A stretch of 64,000 bases of DNA from Psychromonas sp. SP041 (GTDB lineage: Bacteria; Pseudomonadota; Gammaproteobacteria; Enterobacterales; Psychromonadaceae): the NCBI RefSeq assembly GCF_000470315.2, contig NZ_CBRF02000001.1, positions 1-64,000 on the forward strand. Reading direction: 5' to 3'. Of this stretch, positions 26,162-35,636 are shown piece by piece. The stretch's first letter is position 1; each line of letters starts with the position of its first letter. Position numbers and translations under genes: made by a program. The notes below the pieces were generated by a model that was not told the origin of the DNA, ran no database searches, and saw nothing but the letters and a program-made list of their open reading frames with translations.

Positions 26162-27317
26162 GGTTATTACAGAGTCAAAAGGAAGAATGGAGAAAAGGAC
26201 TATAGAGGCTTTGACTGAGATTGACGCAAGGCGTGAGGCTAAGACTTACGGCAGAGTTGTTAAAATATCAAAGTCTAGAAATTTCTTTTTTACCCCTCCT
26301 TTGGAGATTCAACACCGACAAGTCATCTTCCATCGCCTCGCGGCTATGTTAGGCTCGAAAGTAGGGACTGGTCGAGCATTAGGTCTTATGGAAGAGCACT
26401 TTGGCTCACCAATTGGTACGACTTGTAGAAAGCTTAGAAAACAGGTGGATGCAGGATATGGGTTAGATGTTGCAATGCAAAACCTAGGAGGGAAATATTT
26501 TCCACCTAATGTTGTTGCATTGATTCAGGCGGGATTTAAAGCCGGTAACTCTGCTGAAGCTTTATCTAATGCGGCCGATTTTGAAAGAGAAATGAGTGAG
26601 GTGCGGAAGGGAAGCATGCTTGATATTTATGTAAGTATCGGTACGTTTTTTATTGCATTCGCTGCTACGTTCGGTACGACTAGATATGCTGGGCCGATGA
26701 TGGCTGAGTCTGAGTTGATGAAAATGAATAGTACGATAGAGCCGGATCCGCTTTATGGGTTTATTGCTACATTTTCTGAAATTACAATGTCATTTACTGC
26801 GTTAGTTTTTATCTCATTATTATTTTTAGGGACTGTTGGTAGATTTTTTAATCCCTCTATAGCGGATAGTCTGATTGTTAAGGTTCCTTTTTATAAAGAT
26901 TTAATTTTAGCTAAAAACAACTACATAACGATGTACAGTTTATCTCTTCTGATAGGCTCGGGAGTACCCGTCAAGCAGGCACTGGAATTATCCTCTGAAG
27001 GAGCACCAAAAGGAAAAATGAAAGATGATCTTCTCGGAGCATTAAAGAATACCGAAAAGGGATTACCCTGGTCAAATGCAATGAGTAGCTTACATGCGAC
27101 AGATAGAGCGGCGCTTGGTCAGTCTTTGAGCAGAGAGGGCGTTGTTCATGTGCTTAAAACATTATCAGTGCAATACAGAGCCCTATACTCATCAAGATTA
27201 GGCACACTAGGCCCTGCATTAAAATCTATTTCGGCTTTGTTTATGGTGTTAGCTGGCTCAGTGCTTTTTGGTCTAACTATTATGCCAATATTACAAATGG
27301 CAGCACAGGGCTTCTAG
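26148..27317 (+). CDS. pilus inner-membrane platform protein (PilC/GspF family)
   Basis: 389 residues with the two T2SSF repeats. The first (about 60-150, FHRLAAMLGSKVGTGRALGL) leads to a membrane segment near 162-180. After a second segment near 215-235 the second repeat (about 260-350, YSLSLLIGSGVPVKQALELS) ends with a third segment near 360-380. This is the classical PilC/GspF/PilR layout. It connects the ATPase with the growing pilus. The start overlaps the ATPase gene by 14 bp. Confidence 0.9.
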   Translation: MKTFKVITESKGRMEKRTIEALTEIDARREAKTYGRVVKISKSRNFFFTPPLEIQHRQVIFHRLAAMLGSKVGTGRALGLMEEHFGSPIGTTCRKLRKQVDAGYGLDVAMQNLGGKYFPPNVVALIQAGFKAGNSAEALSNAADFEREMSEVRKGSMLDIYVSIGTFFIAFAATFGTTRYAGPMMAESELMKMNSTIEPDPLYGFIATFSEITMSFTALVFISLLFLGTVGRFFNPSIADSLIVKVPFYKDLILAKNNYITMYSLSLLIGSGVPVKQALELSSEGAPKGKMKDDLLGALKNTEKGLPWSNAMSSLHATDRAALGQSLSREGVVHVLKTLSVQYRALYSSRLGTLGPALKSISALFMVLAGSVLFGLTIMPILQMAAQGF

Positions 27318-27363
27318 CTTCTGATTAATTTTTTATTTAGTAAATTTATTTAAGGGTTTTAGT

Positions 27364-28071
27364 ATGAAAAAGTCGTTATTAATTGCGGTAAGTTTGACTG
27401 TTGGATTGAGTGTTAATGCACAGGCATTCAGCTTAAATTTTAATGAAAAAGAAAAAAAGTTAGATGATTTAGTTGAGAATGTAGTCGACAGGGACTTGTG
27501 GTTTGCTGACCAAGAAAACTCTATTGAAGATAAAGCTAAATTGATTCAAGATTATGTTAAAAATGAGCGTTATTCGGATTTAGGAAAAGCAGAAGATTTG
27601 ATGATCGATACTATTAAAGCATCAGGAGAGCATTTTGGAGCATGGGAATCTCGAGATAGTGGCATTGAGTCTGAAGTAATGGCTAGTGATGATCTTATTT
27701 CATTGGAGCGAGTTCTCTTGGGTAAGGTTGAATTCAAAGAAGTTCCTGTAAAGTACACAGTTCAAAAGGACCCTTCAAGCGAGACTCGGGTTGTTACAGG
27801 AAACTACATTAGTCGGGGACTAATGAGAGACGGAAGAGCACCTGTTGGGCCTGATGGCTTACAGCTAGTCCTTTGTCGTTTATTTAATATGCCAGATGCT
27901 AAGTTCTATGAGTTGTCATCAACTCAGGCCGTTGGGTTTATAAATGCGAGCGAATCAAATATGAATTTTAATGAAGCCTGTATTACTTTTGAGCCTTTAT
28001 TAAAGACATACTGGAAAAAAAGGCTATCAGATATTATTGATGAGCAGAACTCAATTAATTTGATTTTTTAG
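27364..28071 (+). CDS. exported hypothetical protein at the end of the pilus operon
   Basis: 235 residues with a clear signal peptide ending in AQA near residue 20. The mature part is Asp/Glu- and Lys-rich with two cysteines (near 176 and 207). No family is recognised. It follows the platform protein after 46 bp with a good AAGGG site and precedes a terminator, so it may belong to the pilus system (R64 PilT occupies a similar place, but no lytic transglycosylase motif is visible). Confidence 0.6.
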   Translation: MKKSLLIAVSLTVGLSVNAQAFSLNFNEKEKKLDDLVENVVDRDLWFADQENSIEDKAKLIQDYVKNERYSDLGKAEDLMIDTIKASGEHFGAWESRDSGIESEVMASDDLISLERVLLGKVEFKEVPVKYTVQKDPSSETRVVTGNYISRGLMRDGRAPVGPDGLQLVLCRLFNMPDAKFYELSSTQAVGFINASESNMNFNEACITFEPLLKTYWKKRLSDIIDEQNSINLIF

Positions 28072-28114
28072 CATATATTAGATATAGTATGTTTTAATTT
28101 GCTGCTAATAATAA

Positions 28115-28158
28115 GTAAGGCTTTATGCTAAGTAATTTAGTATAGGCCTTATTTTTTT
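28115..28158 (+). terminator. terminator after the pilus operon
   Basis: The stem TAAGGC/GCCTTA is extended by CTAA/TTAG inside and followed by a run of seven T. Confidence 0.7.
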
Positions 28159-28189
28159 ATTGGTTGAAAACTGATATCTAAGGATTTAT

Positions 28190-28450
28190 ATGAATAGAAA
28201 CGTATTGACGGCCAATGTTAGAACATTATTAACTCATGATTTCTCAAATGGCGATTTTCTGATTAAAGTGTCTCCTAAAGGGCAAATCTCACATTATATT
28301 GTTGATGAGGTTATTTCTATCGAACGCTTTCGAGTAAGAACGTTATTGAGAGACGGTACGTTGTCAAATAGTTCAAGTATTGTGTCAGGAAGAGATATTC
28401 ACTCTTTTGTTTCCAATTTTCCTATGAATAATTTGAAGCGCGGAAATTAA
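28190..28450 (+). CDS. small hypothetical protein
   Basis: 86 residues, basic, with beta-strand-like alternation. No signal peptide or known domain. AAGGA precedes the ATG. It is followed after 1 bp by the next gene, with which it must be co-transcribed. Confidence 0.55.
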   Translation: MNRNVLTANVRTLLTHDFSNGDFLIKVSPKGQISHYIVDEVISIERFRVRTLLRDGTLSNSSSIVSGRDIHSFVSNFPMNNLKRGN

Positions 28451-28451
28451 T

Positions 28452-28841
28452 ATGGGAACAAGCACCGCAAGTGATTCAGATTCAGAAGCGTTTTTTACAG
28501 AAGTTAAAAAAAGCTTGAAAAAGTTAGCTAAAAGACATGGATTTGAAGTGCCCGATTTTAATGCTTTAGTTAGTGGCGATGGTTCATTGTTTATGAATGT
28601 CACAGCCTATCCAGGGAAAGCTAAAGACCATTATGAAAAGATGTATCGTCAATATGCCCATGAGGTTGGAATGGATGTGTCTTGGATAGGAGCTGAAGTC
28701 TTCAGTAAAGATAAAACCAATAAATATATCCTTATTGGAATGGATCCTGATGGTGGGCCAGATTGTTTAAGAGTAAAGGATAAGAATGGAGTAGAATTTC
28801 ATATGTCCCCATCAGGCTTTACTCATCTAATGCTTAAGTAG
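28452..28841 (+). CDS. hypothetical cytoplasmic protein, 129 aa
   Basis: An acidic-then-mixed protein with a Ser/Asp-rich N-terminal tail (about 12 residues), a helical part to about 35, and a compact part with MDPDGGPDCLRV. No family is recognised. It is last in a two-gene unit, convergent with tmk. Confidence 0.55.
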   Translation: MGTSTASDSDSEAFFTEVKKSLKKLAKRHGFEVPDFNALVSGDGSLFMNVTAYPGKAKDHYEKMYRQYAHEVGMDVSWIGAEVFSKDKTNKYILIGMDPDGGPDCLRVKDKNGVEFHMSPSGFTHLMLK

Positions 28842-28860
28842 CTACCTACCTTGTTGATTA

Positions 28861-28892
28861 AACAGTCCTATGATCTAATCAATAGGACTGTT
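28861..28892. terminator. bidirectional hairpin before tmk
   Basis: Perfect 11-bp arms AACAGTCCTAT/ATAGGACTGTT flank a 10-nt loop between convergent genes, followed by CTATTT. Confidence 0.65.
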
Positions 28893-28902
28893 CTATTTGA
28901 AT

Positions 28903-29544
28903 TTAATTAATTAAATTTTTGTACCAGATAGAAAGTACTTCGAGTACGTCCATATGAACTTCAGAAATAGGCCTATTCGCATTAATCACCTTGTATCTAA
29001 CCGGGTCTGATTTAGCAATCTCTAAGTAGCCAGCTCTGCTCGTTCTGAAGAAATCTAGTTTTTGATTTTCAAATCTGTCTAGTGCTGAGCGGTTAATAGC
29101 TCTAGAAATACTAACTTCAGGAGGGCAATCAAGAATGATTGTTAGAGAAGGGGCATATTTGCCTACAATCATTTTTTCTAGCATTTCTATATTCCCTAGA
29201 TCAAGGCCTCTGGCAAAGCCCTGGTAAGCAAAAGAGGACGTAGAAAACCTGTCAGTTGTAACAAAATGCCCCATGCTCAATGATGGCTTTATTTTGTTTT
29301 CTAAGAGCTGACTTCTTGCTGAGTACATTAGCAGCAGCTCAGTATTCTCAGCAAATATTTCGTTTTGAGATATTTCATTTGACTTGGTTATTTCTCTTAT
29401 TTTTTCTGCTAAAGGGGTGCCACCAGGCTCCCTTGTGCTGATGACTATTTCATTTTTTTCTTGTAGAAATTTAATAACCTGAGAAATGGCAAGTCCTTTA
29501 CCTGTTCCATCATTCCCTTCAATTTCAATAAATTTATTCATCAT
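28903..29544 (-). CDS. tmk: thymidylate kinase
   Basis: 213 residues, the same as E. coli Tmk. It has TREPGGTPLAEKIR near 35-50, the DR motif TDRFSTSSFAYQGFARGLD near 95, and a LID region (RSALDRFENQKLDFF near 145-160). It phosphorylates dTMP to dTDP, the committed step for dTTP. Odd feature: the P-loop is GNDGTGKG, with Gly where almost all P-loop kinases have Ser or Thr after the Lys, a magnesium ligand. ATG 29544 is chosen because AGGA lies 8 bp upstream. It is co-transcribed behind recQ (22-bp gap). The host chromosome should already have a tmk. Confidence 0.88.
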   Translation of the reverse strand: MMNKFIEIEGNDGTGKGLAISQVIKFLQEKNEIVISTREPGGTPLAEKIREITKSNEISQNEIFAENTELLLMYSARSQLLENKIKPSLSMGHFVTTDRFSTSSFAYQGFARGLDLGNIEMLEKMIVGKYAPSLTIILDCPPEVSISRAINRSALDRFENQKLDFFRTSRAGYLEIAKSDPVRYKVINANRPISEVHMDVLEVLSIWYKNLIN

Positions 29545-29566
29545 TTCAATTGTCCTGCGTTTTCTC

Positions 29567-31711
29567 TTATTGAGAAATGCCCATCGAAGGCGAATTGTCG
29601 TAGTGCTTTTCATTGTTTTCTACGAGGTTAATAATATCCTGGCCGTAAGACTTTACTTTCGAGTTTGTCATGCCCAACTGAGTTAACTCTTCTTTTGTTC
29701 TTGGCTTAACTGTAGCTATGAGCTTAGCTGTCGAATCTGAATAAATCATAAATGGTGCTTTCTCATGTTTTTCAGAAAGGCTCGTGCGCATTTGCACTAC
29801 TTCTTTATAAAGCACATGATCTAATACGGTGCCATTGGTTTTGATTCGGTTCTCATCATTAACATCGCGGTCATCATTGCTCATGGTAATCGATTTGGCA
29901 CCTTCACTAGACTTTACCATTGAAATCTTTGACTGTGCCGCAAGAGACTCGCCTTTTGGGGTGATAAGTATTGCGTCTTGTGATCTCGCTGACACATATA
30001 AGTATTCTGCATTAATTAATTCAGTGACAACTGATTCTACATCACTTTTAGACCAGTTTGATAATGACCCATATCCATTTAGACTATTTAGTCCTCTTTG
30101 GATGAAGAATTTGCTTTTTACACCTAGCAATAAATCATTAAAGTCATTTAAGGTAACTTTCTTAGTCAATTCGTTAGCTAAACCTAAAACTGAGCGAACA
30201 GCTTCATCAGGTATTAGCCCCTCAATTTGACCTCTTGCTAATTCGTTTGAATGGCATGTGCCGCAGTTTCCACAATGTTTTGACTCTGGTGTTTCGTCAA
30301 AGTAATCTAAGATAAACTCCCTTAGACATCTTTTAGTCTTTGAGAAACGGTCCATTACATTTAGAGCATCTAGAACGACACTTTTTCTTTGGTTTATTGC
30401 ATCAAAGTTAAGTTGAACATTCTTATCTATTACTTCGATTGTAGGATTTGTTTCATTCACATCAAAATTATGGAGTTTAATTACATTCTGAGCTTCAAGT
30501 ATTTTTAATATTGCATTAACTTGATAGTCTTTAATGTTGTCTGGAGAGATCATTGTAATTTCTTCAGGGGAAAAGTTAATTGGCATTCCATTATCGAAAG
30601 AAGTTAAAAACACCTGCACTGCTCTGATAGATTCTTTGGGAGGGAAGTTGCAGTTGATAAAGAACTCTTGGACAACACGATCCTTTTCATTGAAAAGCAA
30701 AATAGCTTTTGAATCTTTGCCGTCACGGCCTGCGCGGCCTGCTTCTTGGTAATAGTTTTCTATATTGCCAGGCATCGATGTGTGGATTACATATCTAACA
30801 TTGTCTTTGTCGACACCCATGCCAAACGCATTTGTCGCAACAATAACTTTCAGTTCGTCATTAGCAAACTTATCTTGGACGCTGTTTTTAACGTCTGAAT
30901 TTAGTCTTCCGTGATAAGATGCGGCAGAAATGTCATTTTGGACTAACTCTCTTGTGATTAATTCTACGGATTTAACTGTTGGGCAGTAAACTATAATTGA
31001 GCCATCAACAGTTTGTTTACAAATATCAACAAGATCATTTATCTTTTTATATGATTTTCTAGCGATAAATTCAATATTAGGACGATCGAAGCTCCCGACA
31101 ATTTCAAAGTTATTTTGCATTCCCAATTCTGAGATAATGTCACTTCTAATTGCGCTAGTTGCTGTTGCTGTACATGCATAGCGCTGAATTCTACGGCCTT
31201 TTGCTTGCTCAACTTGTTCAATGACACCTTTTATTTTTCTGTAAGAAGGTCGGAAATTTTGCCCCCAAGTTGAAACACAGTGCGCTTCGTCTATAGCAAA
31301 CATAGATATATTAGAGTTTATTAATGCTTCAATAAAAGCATCAGTGTTAAGTCTTTCTGGGGCTACATAAAAAACTTTAAACTGACCTGAAACCAATCCA
31401 TTTATGTTTTGAATAGTTTGCTCAGCAGAGAGGCTTGAGTTTATGTAGGCAGATGGAACGCCTTTGCTAGTAAGGGCTTCCACTTGGTCTTTCATTAAGG
31501 CTATTAGGGGACTTACTACAATTGCCACTCCATCTTTACAGAGGGCAGGAATTTGATAGGTTATAGATTTGCCACCACCAGTTGCGCGAACGAATAGTCC
31601 ATCTAATCCATTCACTATATTGTTAATGACTTCTTCTTGGCCTTCTCTGAAAGAGTCATATCCATAAACTTTTTTAAGTGCTTCTTTAGGAGATGTGAAT
31701 GAATTAATCAT
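29567..31711 (-). CDS. recQ: RecQ-family DNA helicase
   Basis: 714 residues (E. coli 609). Motif 0 is FREGQEEVI near 21-29, Walker A ATGGGKS at 43-49 and DEAH at 141-144. STWGQNFRPSY is the aromatic-rich loop, and GMGVDK and the motif VI segment QEAGRAGRDGK follow. The zinc-binding cluster (KRCLREF, then CGNCGTC) and winged helix come next, and an HRDC-like domain sits in the last 70 residues. It unwinds 3' to 5' at forks and recombination intermediates. The extra length is mainly between winged helix and HRDC. No good ribosome binding site is seen. It heads the operon with tmk. Confidence 0.92.
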   Translation of the reverse strand: MINSFTSPKEALKKVYGYDSFREGQEEVINNIVNGLDGLFVRATGGGKSITYQIPALCKDGVAIVVSPLIALMKDQVEALTSKGVPSAYINSSLSAEQTIQNINGLVSGQFKVFYVAPERLNTDAFIEALINSNISMFAIDEAHCVSTWGQNFRPSYRKIKGVIEQVEQAKGRRIQRYACTATATSAIRSDIISELGMQNNFEIVGSFDRPNIEFIARKSYKKINDLVDICKQTVDGSIIVYCPTVKSVELITRELVQNDISAASYHGRLNSDVKNSVQDKFANDELKVIVATNAFGMGVDKDNVRYVIHTSMPGNIENYYQEAGRAGRDGKDSKAILLFNEKDRVVQEFFINCNFPPKESIRAVQVFLTSFDNGMPINFSPEEITMISPDNIKDYQVNAILKILEAQNVIKLHNFDVNETNPTIEVIDKNVQLNFDAINQRKSVVLDALNVMDRFSKTKRCLREFILDYFDETPESKHCGNCGTCHSNELARGQIEGLIPDEAVRSVLGLANELTKKVTLNDFNDLLLGVKSKFFIQRGLNSLNGYGSLSNWSKSDVESVVTELINAEYLYVSARSQDAILITPKGESLAAQSKISMVKSSEGAKSITMSNDDRDVNDENRIKTNGTVLDHVLYKEVVQMRTSLSEKHEKAPFMIYSDSTAKLIATVKPRTKEELTQLGMTNSKVKSYGQDIINLVENNEKHYDNSPSMGISQ

Positions 31712-31807
31712 ATTTTATCGCGTCTTATTGGTTGATTTAAGAATTGGTTAATTATATCATTAAGGTTAAAATAAGTCGAAATAAATTAAACAAAAAGTGG
31801 TGTTACT

Positions 31808-33280
31808 ATGTCAGATAAAGCCGACAATGTCGTTAGTATTGTTCATGATTCTACTCGTGTAAGTGAAGATTTTACTGGACTTAAGAGTTCTCTTGGTTTT
31901 CTCGATTGGACTCTACAGGTTCAAACTCTAATCAAGGCATCGGGACTTCCTGTGGGTGATGTTTTGCTCGAAAAAGAGGCCATTATTCCAGTTGGCAGTA
32001 TGGCATTTGGGCTCGGGCATAAAAATCTAGCTGATTTCATAACTGGAAGTCATGAAAATTTAGGTGTCTCTTGGAGTTGGGATAAGTGGTTGGCCTATGC
32101 AACTGCATTTAGACACAAATCATTTTACGAAATTCACTTAAATGACCCTGAAGAGATAAATGCTCAATATAACGACATTAAGTTAATTTTAGGTCGTGAC
32201 CCTATTAACTCAGCAGAGTTTCATGTTGCTAAAGAGCAAAATTTCAACAATCAAAAAAGTGAATTAATTAAAAGTCATGAATCAGTTAAGCTTGAGTTAA
32301 ATAACAAGCTTTCAGCTATTGGCGTTGAAAAAAGCATTTTGCAAAATGAGCTTAATAAAGTTGGTCTCGAACTGAAAGCCGGCAATGCTGACAATCAGGC
32401 TTTAAAAGAAGAGCAGTTCGGTCTCCTTAAGAAGGTTGACTCTTTAGAGCAAGAGAAAAAGAACCTTTTTATCCACTATAGTGATATGGAAGCGCGATTT
32501 AAGAAAGAAGTTGAAGATATTAAAGTAGCTACCATGGAAGCTGCGGAGAGCGAGCACCTGGTTCATACAGCGGAGCTGAACTTAAAACACAAGATGGAAA
32601 CTGAGTCTCTACAAAAAGGCTATATTTTTACTATCGAAGAAGAAAAAGCTAAGGCTAAAATAGCTTTAGGTGAATTAATTTCTGTCAAAAAAACCATGAT
32701 TCCGAATGAGAAACATGATCAAATTGTCTCTGTTATTACTAGTGAAAATATAGAACTAAAAAAATCAATCGAAGAAGCCGTCAATACAATGGTTACTTAC
32801 GAAACACATGGTGTTGTTGTTGCTGATCTTAAAGCAGAAAAAGAGCGCACTAGAGAATTGAGTTTCACAGCGCATGACGCGGAAACTAAGTTGTTAGAAG
32901 TTTCAGGTATGAATGAACAATCGCTAACCCAGGTAAGCACACTTCAAAAAATAGTTGAAAGTCAGTCTTCGCTTATTGAAAGTCTTAAGCAGGTTTCTAT
33001 TGAAGATGCTTCTAGTCAAGATGTGTTTAGCCTTCAGTGTAAGATTGATAAGCTGGATTATTATGCTAAAACGTTTAAAGCACAAGCATTAGCTTGGAAA
33101 GAAAAATATGATGCTCAAATTGAGTGTATCGATCTTCTTAATAAACAGATTGAATTAATTTCAGGCCAATTAAAAAGCATAAAATTAAAGGTGAATGTTA
33201 GCAAGCTTGTTTACACTCTATCTGGTTTTGCGATCGGCTCTCTGGGTCTTTATGTTGCTTTATTGTCTATCGGGTTCTAG
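31808..33280 (+). CDS. long coiled-coil protein with C-terminal membrane anchor
   Basis: 490 residues. Residues 1-115 form a globular domain with several Trp and no recognised family. About 140-440 is a nearly continuous coiled coil rich in Glu, Lys, Leu and Ser. Residues 467-488 are a single C-terminal membrane segment with a very short tail, so the protein is tail-anchored and the coil lies in the cytoplasm. Such a shape suits a tether, scaffold or spacer. It is transcribed alone between recQ and the recD2-like gene, with a symmetric terminator behind it. Function unknown. Confidence 0.65.
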   Translation: MSDKADNVVSIVHDSTRVSEDFTGLKSSLGFLDWTLQVQTLIKASGLPVGDVLLEKEAIIPVGSMAFGLGHKNLADFITGSHENLGVSWSWDKWLAYATAFRHKSFYEIHLNDPEEINAQYNDIKLILGRDPINSAEFHVAKEQNFNNQKSELIKSHESVKLELNNKLSAIGVEKSILQNELNKVGLELKAGNADNQALKEEQFGLLKKVDSLEQEKKNLFIHYSDMEARFKKEVEDIKVATMEAAESEHLVHTAELNLKHKMETESLQKGYIFTIEEEKAKAKIALGELISVKKTMIPNEKHDQIVSVITSENIELKKSIEEAVNTMVTYETHGVVVADLKAEKERTRELSFTAHDAETKLLEVSGMNEQSLTQVSTLQKIVESQSSLIESLKQVSIEDASSQDVFSLQCKIDKLDYYAKTFKAQALAWKEKYDAQIECIDLLNKQIELISGQLKSIKLKVNVSKLVYTLSGFAIGSLGLYVALLSIGF

Positions 33281-33300
33281 CTCTTAGTCTTTAGCAGTAG

Positions 33301-33330
33301 AAAAATGCGTCAATAGACGCATTTTTTTTA
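33301..33330. terminator. bidirectional terminator between coiled-coil gene and recD2
   Basis: AAAAATGCGTC and GACGCATTTTT flank AATA, with A and T runs on both sides, so it works in both directions. Its right end overlaps the stop codon of the minus-strand gene. Confidence 0.88.
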
Positions 33331-35562
33331 CCCTATTTTCATTTCAGGCTCTTCTTGATTGATGCTCTTACTAAGAGAAAGTGATTTTTCGTTAAACACT
33401 TCATTAATTGCTCCTCTCAGTCCAGTTACTCGATTCTGCTTTCTAGTGTTTTCAATCGCGCTTTTAAGAGCGTCTTTGTCCCCAATCATAACAAGAAGTT
33501 TTTTGGCCCTAGTCATTCCTGTGTAGACCAACTGCTTAGTAAGCATCCTAGTACTTGATTTACTTATTGGCATGATTACAGCACTGTACTCAGAGCCTTG
33601 AGACTTGTGTATCGTTATCGCATTAGCACTTCTCATGTGCCCTAAATTTTTAATAGGTAAATCTTTAGTGTTTTCGTCAAACTTTATTCTGACGGTCTGA
33701 AGTTTCATGTTAAAAGAATTTATTGTTCCAACGTCACCATTACTTACGTTTAGTTTTTTGTTGTTGCGGATCTGCATAACCCTATCGCCAACTCGAAAGC
33801 TTTTTCCAAATGACTTAACTTCGAATTTATTGCTGCCTTCTTTTGGATTCATTATTTCATCTAAAGTCTTATTAAGAGAGTTTACGCCACACTCTGTTTC
33901 TTTTTGAGGTGAAAGGACCTGGATATCTTCAACGGGAATATTGAATTTTGCGGGAATAATAGAAGCTAATGCCTTTATTTTTTTCTTGATGTCCTCGTCA
34001 TTGTCCGCATCAATCCAAATGAAGTCTGAGTTGTCATTACCACTGAAAATAGGCGCCTGACCAGCATTTACTCTTTGTGCATTGGTAACTATCTGACTTT
34101 CACTTCCAAAGCGAACAGGCTCTGTTAATTCAGATGTTATGATCTGCTTAGAATCAATGATATCCCTTAGCACTGCGCCGGAGCCAACTGACGGAAGCTG
34201 GTCAATGTCGCCGACCATGACAAGCCTGCAGCTTGAGGGTATAGACTCTAACAATGAGTAAAATGTATTGAGGTCAACCATTGTTGTTTCATCAATAATA
34301 ACAGTGTCTGCTTTTAGAGCGTCGAACTGTCCTTTTCTAAAGCCGTCCTTAGGATTGTAATCCAGCAAGGAATGCACGGTATCTGCTGGTAAATTGGTAG
34401 ACTGAGACATTCGAGTTGAAGCTTTTCCTGTAGGGGCCGCTAATACAAACTTGTGATTATTTCCTTCCGACTGTTTGATATTATCAATCACATACTTTAC
34501 TACAGTTGTTTTACCTACACCCGGTCCTCCGGTAATAATAGATACCTTATTCATCAGAGTATTTTTAATTGCAGTTACTTGGCCTTCTTTTAAAAAACTC
34601 TCTTGAACATTATTTATTTTTCTTGCTTTTTTAAACGGAGTGGATTGTAATCTGAAAAGATGTTTTGCAATTGCTTTTTCTATTTCATGAATTTTATATG
34701 TAGTGAAAAATCTTTCCTTGTGATTATAAGTATATTCACCGCTTTCTATTTTTCCTTTTAAATATTCTTTAACTTCAGTTGGTCCAACACTTAACTCGCT
34801 CGCAGAAATATAAGCGAGCTTATCAATAGGGAAACCTGTATGTCCTTGTTCAAAGTGATTAGTCAGAATATGATCAAAACAGTAATCAAGTCTTGCTTTT
34901 GATGTGAATGACATGCCAATTTCAGATGCGACTGTATCAAGGCTTTTAAATCCCATGCCAGGCACATCTAGTAAACTATATGGCTCTACTGTCACGTAAG
35001 TCTTGGAAAGGCCTCCTCTCGCTTCCATAACATTGTGAGCTAGTTTTTCAGGTAATCCAACAGCTCTGAGATAGTTATAGGTTTTGGTCGTTATTTTCAG
35101 TCTGGCCATTTCTTTTTTGAGTTCAGCAAATCTCTTTTTTGTAATAAAGCCATCTTCAGTCAGGAGAGGGGACTGAGTCATTAAAAGTTTTAGGGAGTTG
35201 TCACCGTATTTTTTATATATTTTTAGTCTTAAGTTTTCCTCTATAGGTTTTAGCATATCAGAGTGGATAATTTCTTTAGGAAAACTTTGAGATAACGAGA
35301 CCGTTGATAGTATCTGTTGAGCACTATACTGTTTTCCGAAAGTTTTGTGTGACTTGAAGTAACCTTCACATGTTAGCTGTTCACCTACTTTAGGGTTAAA
35401 GTAAGTGCCAAGAAGAGTAACCGTGTCTTTGCCGTTTTTTTCGGACTTAATGATCTCTTTTGATCGATCATCATCACCTTTTATGGTCACAATACAAAAG
35501 CCTCTATCTTTATTTGTGCTGTGTATTTTTGTGACTATTCCATTGAGTGAAATATTTGCCAT
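33328..35562 (-). CDS. recD2: RecD2-like superfamily 1B DNA helicase
   Basis: 744 residues. The N-terminal OB-like domain (about 1-95) is followed by helix-hairpin-helix segments (about 165-215, with LDVPGMGFKSLDTVA) typical of RecD2, then two helicase domains. Walker A is GGPGVGKTT at 345-353, Walker B VIIDETTMVD near 430, GDIDQLPSVGSGAVL near 460, and the C-terminal motif ITIHKSQGSEY with VYTGMTRAKK near 660-695. RecD2 works without RecBC as a 5' to 3' helicase and is not normal in enteric chromosomes. Its presence with RecQ, RecJ and RecG suggests a self-contained repair set. Confidence 0.88.
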   Translation of the reverse strand: MANISLNGIVTKIHSTNKDRGFCIVTIKGDDDRSKEIIKSEKNGKDTVTLLGTYFNPKVGEQLTCEGYFKSHKTFGKQYSAQQILSTVSLSQSFPKEIIHSDMLKPIEENLRLKIYKKYGDNSLKLLMTQSPLLTEDGFITKKRFAELKKEMARLKITTKTYNYLRAVGLPEKLAHNVMEARGGLSKTYVTVEPYSLLDVPGMGFKSLDTVASEIGMSFTSKARLDYCFDHILTNHFEQGHTGFPIDKLAYISASELSVGPTEVKEYLKGKIESGEYTYNHKERFFTTYKIHEIEKAIAKHLFRLQSTPFKKARKINNVQESFLKEGQVTAIKNTLMNKVSIITGGPGVGKTTVVKYVIDNIKQSEGNNHKFVLAAPTGKASTRMSQSTNLPADTVHSLLDYNPKDGFRKGQFDALKADTVIIDETTMVDLNTFYSLLESIPSSCRLVMVGDIDQLPSVGSGAVLRDIIDSKQIITSELTEPVRFGSESQIVTNAQRVNAGQAPIFSGNDNSDFIWIDADNDEDIKKKIKALASIIPAKFNIPVEDIQVLSPQKETECGVNSLNKTLDEIMNPKEGSNKFEVKSFGKSFRVGDRVMQIRNNKKLNVSNGDVGTINSFNMKLQTVRIKFDENTKDLPIKNLGHMRSANAITIHKSQGSEYSAVIMPISKSSTRMLTKQLVYTGMTRAKKLLVMIGDKDALKSAIENTRKQNRVTGLRGAINEVFNEKSLSLSKSINQEEPEMKIG

Positions 35563-35636
35563 ATTATTTACTCTTGATTAAATTTCTTTTGACCGTTAGC
35601 ATATTTTACACAATATTATGTGTGAGGTAACTTTAT

